From Massilia solisilvae (GTDB lineage Bacteria > Pseudomonadota > Gammaproteobacteria > Burkholderiales > Burkholderiaceae_D), in the NCBI RefSeq assembly GCF_024753215.1, contig NZ_JANUGV010000001.1, forward strand, positions 1,178,001 to 1,242,000: DNA of 64,000 bases. Direction: 5' to 3'. The position numbers were made by a program, and so were the translations under genes. Below, in pieces: positions 57,021 through 64,000 of the stretch; the first letter of the stretch is position 1; every line of letters begins with the position of its first letter. The notes beneath the pieces were generated by a model, which was not told where the DNA came from, searched no databases, and saw only the letters and a list, made by a program, of their open reading frames with translations.

Positions 57021-57888
57021 TCTTGGCATTCAGGACTCCCAGCTTGTCTGGATTGCGCACGACATAAATCGCCGCGATGCGCCCATCGCGCAGGTCGAAC
57101 GAAGTGACGGAATCCGGCATACCGTCGCGCCAGGTCAGCAGCCCGGGTTCGCCGTTGACCATGATGATTTCGTGACGGCCCCGATCGGTCCACTTGCGCT
57201 CGATGCCGGCCACCAGGCGTGCCACGCGCCCGGCGCCCGCCACGATGCGTACCGTGGTTCTGGCTTTGCCGCCGCCGTCCCCGGTGTAGGTGGCATCGTC
57301 CGTGAGCAACGCCATTACCTGCTGCGGATCGTACGAGCGCGCCGCCTCGATGAATCGTCCCAGCAGTGCCAGGTGCGCTTCGCGCTGGACCGTAAAGCGT
57401 GGCCGCTCCGCGCGCACCCGCTCGCGCGCACGCTGCACGATCTTGCGGCACGCTGCCTCGGTCTTGCCGACCATCGCCGCCACCTCGGGGTAGTCCACAT
57501 CGAAAACCTGATGCAGCAGGAACACCGCGCGCTCTTCCGGGCCGAGGCGCTCGAGCATGAGCAGGAAGGCGGTCGAGATGTCGCTCGCCAGTTCCAGCGC
57601 CTCGGCCGGCGAACCGGCCTGCGCGTCGAGCAGCGGCTCGGGCAGCCAGGGCCCTACATAACGCTCGCGTTCGCCCATCATGCCGCGCAGGCGGTCGATC
57701 GACAGCCGCGTTACCACCGTGACCAGCCAGGCTTCCGGGGTGTGCGCTTCTACCGATCCGCGCATGTGCCAGCGCAGCCATGCTTCCTGGACGATGTCCT
57801 CGGCGTCGGCGCGCAGGCCGAGCATGCGGTAGGCGATCCCGAACAGGCGCGGGCGCAGGCGGTGAAAGGTGTCGGTTGCGGTATCCAT
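56995..57888 (-). CDS. ECF41-family sigma factor (SigJ-like) with SnoaL-like regulatory domain
   Basis: A 297-residue ECF sigma factor. Region 2 is within 1-75 (RMLGLRADAEDIVQEAWLRW), region 4 about 105-160. A C-terminal SnoaL-like domain (about 170-297) replaces a separate anti-sigma factor. The ECF41 hallmarks are all present: WLPEP at 81-85, DGGGK at 204-208 and NPDKL at 279-283. In ECF41 the extension both holds the factor inactive and is needed for activity. An ECF41-type promoter is directly upstream, and the divergent gene is a CMD protein, the known partner type. Confidence 0.94.
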   Translation of the reverse strand: MDTATDTFHRLRPRLFGIAYRMLGLRADAEDIVQEAWLRWHMRGSVEAHTPEAWLVTVVTRLSIDRLRGMMGERERYVGPWLPEPLLDAQAGSPAEALELASDISTAFLLMLERLGPEERAVFLLHQVFDVDYPEVAAMVGKTEAACRKIVQRARERVRAERPRFTVQREAHLALLGRFIEAARSYDPQQVMALLTDDATYTGDGGGKARTTVRIVAGAGRVARLVAGIERKWTDRGRHEIIMVNGEPGLLTWRDGMPDSVTSFDLRDGRIAAIYVVRNPDKLGVLNAKISARAISK

Positions 57889-57897
57889 GTTCCTCTA

Positions 57898-57924
57898 GAC
57901 GGATAAAACGCTGCGGGTGTGACA
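57898..57924 (-). promoter_or_regulatory. ECF41-type promoter of the sigma gene
   Basis: On the minus strand TGTCACA and CGTC are separated by exactly 16 bases, the ECF41 consensus as I know it. The -10 is only 9 bases before the start codon, so the leader is very short. Confidence 0.8.
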
Positions 57925-57956
57925 GGTCCGGGGAAAAAAATAGATCGGGACAATCC

Positions 57957-57983
57957 TGTCACAGAACCCACGGCCATGTCGAC
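57957..57983 (+). promoter_or_regulatory. ECF41-type promoter of CMD gene 2
   Basis: TGTCACA and CGAC are separated by 16 bases, one mismatch from the CGTC -10. The CMD-2 start is 45 bases downstream. Confidence 0.75.
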
Positions 57984-58027
57984 TAAGCACTGTAAGCCCA
58001 CCCAACTCATCGATTAAGGAGTACATC

Positions 58028-58465
58028 ATGCAACGTCTCGATTTTTCCAAAGCCTCGCCGTCCGCCTACAAAGCCCTGCTCGCCGTGGAGAACACCGTGC
58101 GCGAGAGCGGCCTGGAAGCCAGTCTGCTCGAGCTGGTCAAGCTGCGCGCATCGCAGATCAACGGCTGCGGCTACTGCGTGGACATGCACGCCGCCGACGC
58201 GCGCAAGGCCGGGGAGAGCGAGCGGCGCTTGTATGCGGTCGCAGTCTGGCGCGAGACGCCGTTCTTCACGGCGCGCGAACGCGCCGCACTGGCCTGGGCC
58301 GAGGCGCTGACCCGGCTGTCCCAACAGCCCGAGCTGGAGCGCGAATATGGCGCGCTCAAAGGGCAGTTCAGCGACAAGGAAATGGTCGACCTGACCCTGG
58401 CTGTGATCGCGATTAACAGCTGGAACCGCATGGCGATCGGTTTCGGGGTGCAGCCCGCGGCCTGA
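58028..58465 (+). CDS. Carboxymuconolactone-decarboxylase (AhpD-like) protein 2
   Basis: A 145-residue AhpD-fold protein with CGYC (Cys47, Cys50) and His54 in NGCGYCVDMHA. It is the divergent neighbour of the ECF41 sigma gene and has an ECF41-like promoter, so it is the likely target. It resembles CMD-1 in motif and length. AAGGAG lies 6 bases before the ATG. It converges with the EamA gene. Confidence 0.9.
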   Translation: MQRLDFSKASPSAYKALLAVENTVRESGLEASLLELVKLRASQINGCGYCVDMHAADARKAGESERRLYAVAVWRETPFFTARERAALAWAEALTRLSQQPELEREYGALKGQFSDKEMVDLTLAVIAINSWNRMAIGFGVQPAA

Positions 58466-58479
58466 TCCTGTCCGCGGGT

Positions 58480-59418
58480 TCACCGCTCTGCTACCGGCCC
58501 GGGCCGCTGCGGCGCCGCGCGATGTTGTGAATCCCTGGCACTACCAAGGACACCTGTCGTCAATGCCGTCCCCAGGACGATCAAACAGCTGCCCGCCGCC
58601 AACCGCCAACTCACGCCTTCGCCGAGAAACAGCACCGGCCACAACACACCAAACGCAGGGACAAGGAATGGCACGGCCATGGTGCGCGAGGCGCCGACGT
58701 TGGCAATCAGCCGGAAAAACAGGACGTAGGCGAACGCCGTGCAGCCCACGGTCAATGCTGCCAAGGCGGCCCACGCATGCGGCGAAGGCGCTACTGCAGG
58801 GCGCAGCAGCAGGGCCGGTATGGCAAGCACCAACGCGGCGACCAGTTGGCTGCCGGTGGCAACGGCGAGTGGCGGCACATCCGCCACGCGCTGCTTGCTG
58901 TAGTGCGCCGCGAATGCATACAGGAGCGTGGCTGCCACGCACGCGACGACGGCCCATCCGGTCGCAACGCTGCCTGGGCCAGTCTTGAAGCCGGCGTTAT
59001 CCCACACCAGCCACGTGACGCCCGCAAAGCCAAGCGCCAGGCCAAGTGCCCGTTCCTTGCCAATGGGCTGGCCCAGCCACAGCAATCCGATGACGGCTGC
59101 GTACAAGGGCGTGGCCGCGTTGAAGATCGCCGACAGGCTCGCGTTGATGCTCAGCGCCGCGAACGAGAACAAGACAAATGGCAGCGCCGAATTGGTCAGG
59201 CCCACGATCACGATCGGCCTCCAGTGACCTGCCATGGCGCGAACGCTCCCGTCTCGCCGCGCAGCCAGCAAGGGAAGCAGCAGGATTGCCGCGCCGGCGG
59301 CCCGGGCGCCGGCCATGGTGACGGCGCCAAATTCACCTGCGCCAACGCGCATGAAGAGGTAAGAGGCGCCCCATAGCGCAGCGAGCACCAGTAAGCGGGC
59401 GATGTCCGGTGTTTTCAA
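58480..59418 (-). CDS. EamA/DMT-family transporter
   Basis: A 312-residue permease with ten predicted membrane helices in two EamA repeats (ALWGASYLFMRVGAGEFGAV opening the first; VACVAATLLYAFAAHYSKQR near the second). The substrate is unknown; thiol metabolites are exported by some DMT members, which would fit its place behind dsbD, but that is a guess. It is the last gene of the tlpA-like/dsbD/eamA run. Confidence 0.85.
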   Translation of the reverse strand: MKTPDIARLLVLAALWGASYLFMRVGAGEFGAVTMAGARAAGAAILLLPLLAARRDGSVRAMAGHWRPIVIVGLTNSALPFVLFSFAALSINASLSAIFNAATPLYAAVIGLLWLGQPIGKERALGLALGFAGVTWLVWDNAGFKTGPGSVATGWAVVACVAATLLYAFAAHYSKQRVADVPPLAVATGSQLVAALVLAIPALLLRPAVAPSPHAWAALAALTVGCTAFAYVLFFRLIANVGASRTMAVPFLVPAFGVLWPVLFLGEGVSWRLAAGSCLIVLGTALTTGVLGSARDSQHRAAPQRPGPVAER

Positions 59419-59439
59419 TTGTTCTTCTCCTTGATGTCG

Positions 59440-61239
59440 TCACTGCAGCGCGCTGCGTTGGGTAGTCGCGCTGTCGCCGATTGCAACGACCTTGGGTTCG
59501 TGCGATGGCATGACGCTGTCGAGCGTGCGCAGGAAGGTGGGGGCATCCTGAAAGCCAATGACGCGTTTCTCGACCATTTCCTGGCCGGCCGCGTCGAACA
59601 CGATGATCCCCGGTGGCCCGAACAGGCCGAAGCGTTTGAGCAATGCGCGGTCGTCTGCATCGCTGCCCGTCACGTCCGCCTGCAGCAGGACCCCGCCACC
59701 CAGCTTCTCTGCCACTTGTTTGTTGGCGAAGGTGCTTCGTTCCATCTCTTTGCATGCAACGCACCAGTCGGCGTAAAAGTCCAGCAGGACCGGCTTGCCA
59801 TGGCTGCTTGCCAGGGCTGCGTCAAGTTCGGCCGCAGTTTTGATACGCGTGAACCGTAGCGCGCTGTCGTTGGCGCGCGCCGAAGCCAGCGGCGATACCG
59901 GATCGGATGCACCGGTCACCACCCCGAATACCTGCAAGCCGCCAGCCGTCGCAAGCACAAGTGCCGCGCTCCACGCAGGCAAACTGCGGCGGGTCGAGAG
60001 CAGGTAGGCCGCGTAGCCGAAGGCGAGGGTGGCCCAGCCCAGCATCTGTGCCCGAACGGGGAGGATTGGACTGACCAGCCACCACGCCGTTGCCAGGAGA
60101 ACGACACCGAAGAACCGCTTCACCTCTTCCATCCATTTGCCGGCGCGCGGCAGCAGTGTACCCGCCGAAGCGCCAACGAGCAGCAGCGGCACGCTCATCC
60201 CCATGGCCAGCGAGAACAGGGCGGCGCCGCCCACCACGACATCGTGGGTCTTGCTGATGTACACGAGGGCGCCAGCCAGTGGGGCGGCGACGCATGGCCC
60301 GACGATCAACGCGGACAGCGCGCCCATCGTGAATACCCCGGCCAATGTGCCGGACGTCTGCCGGTTGGCCGCGCTGGCCAGCCTTGCCTGAAGCGCCGCC
60401 GGCACCTGCAATTCATATAGCCCGAACATAGAGAGGGCCAGGCTCGCCATCACGAGCCCGAAAGCGCCCAGCACCCACTGATTCTGCAGCAGGCCCGCCA
60501 GGCCTTCGCCGGCCAGGCCGGCCGCCACACCCATGGCCGTGTACACCATCGCCATGCCAAGCGCGTAGGTGGCGGAGAGCATCAGCCCGCGCTCACGGCT
60601 GGCTTGCCTGGCGTCGCCAACGATAATCGATGAGAGGATCGGCACCATCGGGAGCACGCAAGGGGTGAATGCCAACCCTAGCCCGAGCGCAATGAAAAGA
60701 GGCACGATGACAAGAAGTCGTCCGCCCTTGAGCGCTTGCTCGACGCTGCCGGTCGTGGCCGGGGCCGCGTTTGTGGCACCGCTGCCGCGCAGCGTTGCCG
60801 TCGCCTGCTGCGGCAGGTAGCACAAGCCCGCGTCGGAGCAGCCTTGCGAGCTGACGGTGAGGCCGAACGGCCCGCTTGCCCGCACCGGGATCATGATGGT
60901 GACCTGCTTGCGGTAGGTTTCCACGTCCTTGTTAAAGGTGTGGTCAAACTTGATGGCGCCGCGCGGGAATGCGGGCTCGCCGAGCGCGGCCCCTTTGGCG
61001 GAAAACCGGAACCTTTCGCGGTACATGTAATAGCCGTCCGCAATGTCGAACGTCACTGCGGCGGTGCTCGCGTCGGCCATGCGCGCGCTGAATTTGAACG
61101 CCGCATCCGGCTCAAGGAATGCCTCGTCGGCACGCGCATGGCCGCCGAGACCCGTAGCGAGCAACAACGCCAAAAACACGGCCGCGGCGCTTGCTATCGC
61201 GCGCAGGGCGCGCCATAACGCGGAAAAATGTGCGTACAT
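59440..61239 (-). CDS. dsbD: Thiol:disulfide interchange protein DsbD
   Basis: Carries electrons from cytoplasmic thioredoxin across the membrane to periplasmic thiol proteins. The 599-residue protein has all three redox parts: N-terminal immunoglobulin-like domain with CSDAGLC, the eight-helix core with FTPCVLPMVPIL and VGPCVAAPLAG, and a C-terminal thioredoxin domain with WCVACKEME. A signal peptide opens the protein (about 1-37). It starts 15 bases after the tlpA-like gene. Confidence 0.95.
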   Translation of the reverse strand: MYAHFSALWRALRAIASAAAVFLALLLATGLGGHARADEAFLEPDAAFKFSARMADASTAAVTFDIADGYYMYRERFRFSAKGAALGEPAFPRGAIKFDHTFNKDVETYRKQVTIMIPVRASGPFGLTVSSQGCSDAGLCYLPQQATATLRGSGATNAAPATTGSVEQALKGGRLLVIVPLFIALGLGLAFTPCVLPMVPILSSIIVGDARQASRERGLMLSATYALGMAMVYTAMGVAAGLAGEGLAGLLQNQWVLGAFGLVMASLALSMFGLYELQVPAALQARLASAANRQTSGTLAGVFTMGALSALIVGPCVAAPLAGALVYISKTHDVVVGGAALFSLAMGMSVPLLLVGASAGTLLPRAGKWMEEVKRFFGVVLLATAWWLVSPILPVRAQMLGWATLAFGYAAYLLSTRRSLPAWSAALVLATAGGLQVFGVVTGASDPVSPLASARANDSALRFTRIKTAAELDAALASSHGKPVLLDFYADWCVACKEMERSTFANKQVAEKLGGGVLLQADVTGSDADDRALLKRFGLFGPPGIIVFDAAGQEMVEKRVIGFQDAPTFLRTLDSVMPSHEPKVVAIGDSATTQRSALQ

Positions 61240-61254
61240 GAGGTCTCTCCTGGA

Positions 61255-62319
61255 TCAACGCTGCTTCAGTTGCTGGACCGCCTGCCCCAGGCCGGTGTCA
61301 TTTGGCCCGAGCACTTGCGCTACGCGGTTATGCGCATCAATCAGCACCACGGACGGAAATTGCCGGATGCCGAAAGCGCCGAAAATGTCACCGCTTCGGT
61401 CGAGCACCAGAGGAATCGTGGTCTTGTTGGCTTTCCCGTATTCGGCCAGTTCCTTGTTGCTCGTCCAGAGCGGGGCCGAAATGGCGAACCATTCGACATT
61501 CGGCTGCCTCGCGAGCCGTTCAGACTCGATGCGTACCCGGCGGCAGGCCCGTGCGACAGCAGGGCGGCTGCCTGCCAGATAGGTTTCGCACCAGGGCGAG
61601 AAGAACACCAGCGCGTGCGCTTTGCCGGGCGTGAGCGACACTGATCTGCCATCCGTCGTTCCGAGCGTGATGCCGTTCACCTGGTCGCCTACCTTCAGCG
61701 CCGCCGGCTCGCTCGCGGGCAGCGCGAAAGCAGTGTTGGTTCGGCCAGGCTTCTCCGACATCAGCTTCTGCAGCGCGGCGTCCAGCTGTCGGTCGGCGGC
61801 GTGTCCCACGTACTCGATGCGGCCATCGGCTCCGATCAGGACGTGCTGCGGAGTCACCCGAAGATTGAGCTTGCGGCCCAGGCTGCCGTCATCGATCACG
61901 ATCGGCATGCGCAGGCCGTGCTTTGCGCGATAGGCGCGTACGTCGGCTTCGGTCTCGCTGAAGCCCGTATTCACCGCAATAATGGCGATGCGGTCGCCGT
62001 ACTTCTCGTAGATCCGCTCGAAGCCGGGCATCTGCTCGCGGCAGGGAACGCACCACGTTGCCCAGAACTTGAGGTAGACCGGCTTCTTTCCATAGAACGA
62101 TGCGAGATCGATGTGCGCCCCGTCGATCGTGGTCATCGCCGCCGTGGGGCCCGGCTGTCCGATCAGGTTGCGGCCTGCACTTGCCGCACGGCTGTTGCCG
62201 TCTCCGGCGGTGTCGGCGGCGTTTTGGGCAGGCTTCATTTCTTGCGCCGAAACGAGCGCGTGGGAGGCGAAAAACAAGAGGATTGCCGCAAGCGGCTTGC
62301 TGTATGGTTGGCTACGCAT
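61255..62319 (-). CDS. TlpA-like protein with two thioredoxin-fold domains
   Basis: A 354-residue exported protein. After a signal peptide (MRSQPYSKPLAAILLFFASHALVSAQ), the first domain (about 60-200) has a TlpA/ResA-type WCVPC motif (FWATWCVPCREQMPGFERIYEKYGD). The second domain (about 215-354) has the fold pattern (VFFSPWCETYL) but only one cysteine at the active site, so it is probably not a normal redox domain. The start at 62319 is fixed by the signal peptide. First in the operon with dsbD, its likely electron donor; it diverges from mocR-2. Confidence 0.82.
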   Translation of the reverse strand: MRSQPYSKPLAAILLFFASHALVSAQEMKPAQNAADTAGDGNSRAASAGRNLIGQPGPTAAMTTIDGAHIDLASFYGKKPVYLKFWATWCVPCREQMPGFERIYEKYGDRIAIIAVNTGFSETEADVRAYRAKHGLRMPIVIDDGSLGRKLNLRVTPQHVLIGADGRIEYVGHAADRQLDAALQKLMSEKPGRTNTAFALPASEPAALKVGDQVNGITLGTTDGRSVSLTPGKAHALVFFSPWCETYLAGSRPAVARACRRVRIESERLARQPNVEWFAISAPLWTSNKELAEYGKANKTTIPLVLDRSGDIFGAFGIRQFPSVVLIDAHNRVAQVLGPNDTGLGQAVQQLKQR

Positions 62320-62347
62320 GACTTGCCTTATGGGTTGGGACAAGCCA

Positions 62348-62407
62348 ATGGTACTGAGCGCATGAACCAATAAAAAGACGCAAGAATGGTGCAGAGTTGT
62401 GTACCAT
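62348..62407. promoter_or_regulatory. ATGGTAC-type sites at tlpA-like / mocR-2 divergent promoter
   Basis: ATGGTAC is at 62348-62354; ATGGTGC at 62386-62392 and GTACCAT at 62401-62407 form an inverted pair. The first site and the second are 38 bases apart. This is the mocR-1 heptamer in three copies, and it fits the multi-site operators of MocR regulators. Confidence 0.55.
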
Positions 62408-62413
62408 TCACCC

Positions 62414-63964
62414 ATGAAGCGGCCTGAAAAAACAAAAGACGTATTCGGTATTGCAGGCTTTTCTGTCGATATCGATCGCGGCGCGCGGGAATCGCTCGCC
62501 GATCAGATCAGCGCGGCGGTCGGGCGCGCTATCCGCGAAGGACAGCTCGGTCCGGGCGCCCGGCTGCCCTCGTGGCACGACCTGGCGGCCCAGCTGGGAG
62601 TTGCGCGCGGCACGGTCCGGATGGCCTATGAAAACCTGCGCGACCAGCAGCTGATCGTGACTGCCGGCGCGGCAGGCACCCGGGTCGCCGAGGATGCGCG
62701 CCCGGCGGCGAGTGGCCTGACCCTGGCGCGCGCGACGCCTGCGCCGGCGCGGCCGGGGCGGCCCGGCATTTTCCAGATCGGTGTACCGTCGCATGACGCA
62801 TTCCCTTTCAAGACCTGGTCGCGCATCATGGGCCGGGCCGCGCGTGCGGCGGCCGCCGCGCCAGTGGGATACCCCGACCCCAGCGGTGAGATCGAACTGC
62901 GCTCGGAAATTGCCGCGTATCTCAGCATTGCCCGCGGCATCGTGTGCGCGCCATCCCAGATCTTTATCTGCAATGGGTTCGGTGGCGCGCTTGCGGCCGT
63001 CCTGCGCGCACTTGGGATGGAGGGCAAGAGCGCATGGATGGAAGAGCCGGGCTTCTCGGTGAGCCGCGAAATTCTCCGCATGTCCGGCGTGACACCGGTG
63101 CCGGTCCCCGTCGACGCGGAGGGGCTGGATGTGGCAGCGGGCATGGCGGCGGCGCCGCAGGCGTCGCTGGCGATCGTTACCCCCGGCCAGCAAGCACCGC
63201 TGGGCATGACGCTGTCGCTGCGGCGGCGCCACGCGTTGCTGGAGTGGGCCGCGGCGTCGGGCGCGTGGGTGATCGAAGACGACTACCTGGGGGAACTGCA
63301 ACTGCAAGGCCGCGCCACGCCCGCGCTGGCCTCACTGGACCGTGAGGGGCGGGTGGTCCACATCGGCACCTTCAGCAAGACGATCAATCCAGGTTTGCGC
63401 GTTGGTTTTCTGATGGTCCCGCCCGCGCTCGTGGACGCGGTGACCCAGGTGGTGACCGTGTACTCAGCCGCACCCACGCCGACGGTACAACTTGCCGTCG
63501 CCGAGTTCATGCGCGATGGCCACTACTTGCGCCATCTGCGCCGCATGAAGCGCTTGTATGCCGAGCGCCGGCGGCTGCTGATGCAGTGCTTGCGCGAGCT
63601 GTCGGTACCCGCTGTCGAAGCGGGGCTGGCGGTGTTGGTGCCGCTTGCCGATGGCGTCGACGATGTGGCCGCGGTTGCAAAGGCACGTGAAGTCGGCATG
63701 TCGCCCGCAGCCCTGTCGTGGTGGCACGCGCAGCCGGGCCGGCGCGACAGGGGACTCTTGCTGGGCGTGACGAACGTGCAGGAGCAGCAGGTCGCGGAAC
63801 ATTGTGTGCGCCTCGCCGGCATCTGCGCGGCGCGCCAGGGCGCCGCTTACGCCAGCAGGAAGGGTAAAGTGCGTGCCGGCGACCGATGGGAATGCCGCGC
63901 GAATGCGCGGTATTTTCTCTTGCTCATCCATTTGAACCGGACGCGACGGCGCCACCGGTTTTGA
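62414..63964 (+). CDS. MocR-family transcription regulator 2
   Basis: A 516-residue paralogue of the MocR at 54.3 kb, sharing long blocks such as LPSWHDLAAQLGVARGTVRMAYENL, APVGYPDPSGE and TPGQQAPLGMTLSL. The HTH lies at about 20-90 and the aminotransferase domain at 115-480. Lys322 in IGTFSKTINPGLRVGF is the PLP lysine. About 35 extra C-terminal residues (SRKGKVRAGDRWECRANARY on) lie beyond the usual end, and the stop codon TGA falls inside a family B repeat. A GTG 5 codons upstream is an alternative start. Confidence 0.9.
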   Translation: MKRPEKTKDVFGIAGFSVDIDRGARESLADQISAAVGRAIREGQLGPGARLPSWHDLAAQLGVARGTVRMAYENLRDQQLIVTAGAAGTRVAEDARPAASGLTLARATPAPARPGRPGIFQIGVPSHDAFPFKTWSRIMGRAARAAAAAPVGYPDPSGEIELRSEIAAYLSIARGIVCAPSQIFICNGFGGALAAVLRALGMEGKSAWMEEPGFSVSREILRMSGVTPVPVPVDAEGLDVAAGMAAAPQASLAIVTPGQQAPLGMTLSLRRRHALLEWAAASGAWVIEDDYLGELQLQGRATPALASLDREGRVVHIGTFSKTINPGLRVGFLMVPPALVDAVTQVVTVYSAAPTPTVQLAVAEFMRDGHYLRHLRRMKRLYAERRRLLMQCLRELSVPAVEAGLAVLVPLADGVDDVAAVAKAREVGMSPAALSWWHAQPGRRDRGLLLGVTNVQEQQVAEHCVRLAGICAARQGAAYASRKGKVRAGDRWECRANARYFLLLIHLNRTRRRHRF

Positions 63965-63995
63965 ACGCGAGGGCAGGAAACCTGCCCACCCTAAC
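63961..63995. repeat. Family B half-repeat at the window end
   Basis: TTGAACGCGAGGGCAGG and CCTGCCCACCCTAAC: the right-hand arm of a family B element, overlapping the mocR-2 stop codon. The other arm is not seen. Confidence 0.75.
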
Positions 63996-64000
63996 CGGGT

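Noticed and set aside
55907-58465. True carboxymuconolactone decarboxylase of aromatic degradation
   Set aside because: Both proteins carry the CxxC-x3-His motif of the AhpD-like redox branch, and no protocatechuate pathway genes are nearby.

Overview
The window looks like chromosome from a high-GC betaproteobacterium of the Oxalobacteraceae (Massilia/Telluria/Janthinobacterium type). Pointers are an EF-P with Arg32, the order maf-yceD-rpmF-plsX-fabHDG-acpP-fabF followed by a YgfX-like gene and rpoE, the run lepA-lepB-DUF4845-rnc-era-recO-pdxJ-acpS-uvrC-pgsA, a PEP-CTERM protein, and two families of palindromic intergenic repeats. No database search was possible, so the genus is an inference.

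Layout. 1-12.3 kb: efp, an exported amidase, a pseudokinase/PEGA gene with a T6SS-type lipoprotein, dbpA, initiator tRNA-Met, a methyltransferase with a small zinc-ribbon partner, and sbcDC. 12.4-24 kb: a YcaQ-like DNA glycosylase with DUF2804, a helical protein, a large DUF349 protein, moaE-crcB, clpB behind a sigma-32-like promoter, a PEP-CTERM protein and an MFS transporter. 24-29.9 kb: isocitrate lyase, rlmJ, an EAL-HDOD protein, an RsmI-like methylase and maf. 30-38 kb: the fatty-acid and phospholipid operon, then rpoE with a short RseA and degP. 40-50.7 kb: the lepA to pgsA block. 50.8-51.3 kb: three tRNA-Gly and one tRNA-Cys. 51.6-54.3 kb: a TRIC-type channel, an M20 amidohydrolase and a DUF2058 protein.

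54.3-64 kb is an accessory redox/stress region. A MocR regulator diverges from a CxxC carboxymuconolactone-decarboxylase (CMD) gene and an HD hydrolase. An ECF41 sigma factor diverges from a second CMD gene, with near-consensus ECF41 promoters in both directions. A second, closely related MocR diverges from a tlpA-like/dsbD/EamA operon. Both MocR starts sit next to copies of the same ATGGTAC-type site. This is the most interesting part of the window. My reading is thiol redox or peroxide defence under three local regulators.

Two dispersed repeat families recur between genes. One is built on GTCGTCCCGGCG...CATGCTGAG, the other on GTAGGGTGGGC...GCCCACGCGTTC. Several copies touch or supply stop codons of neighbouring genes.
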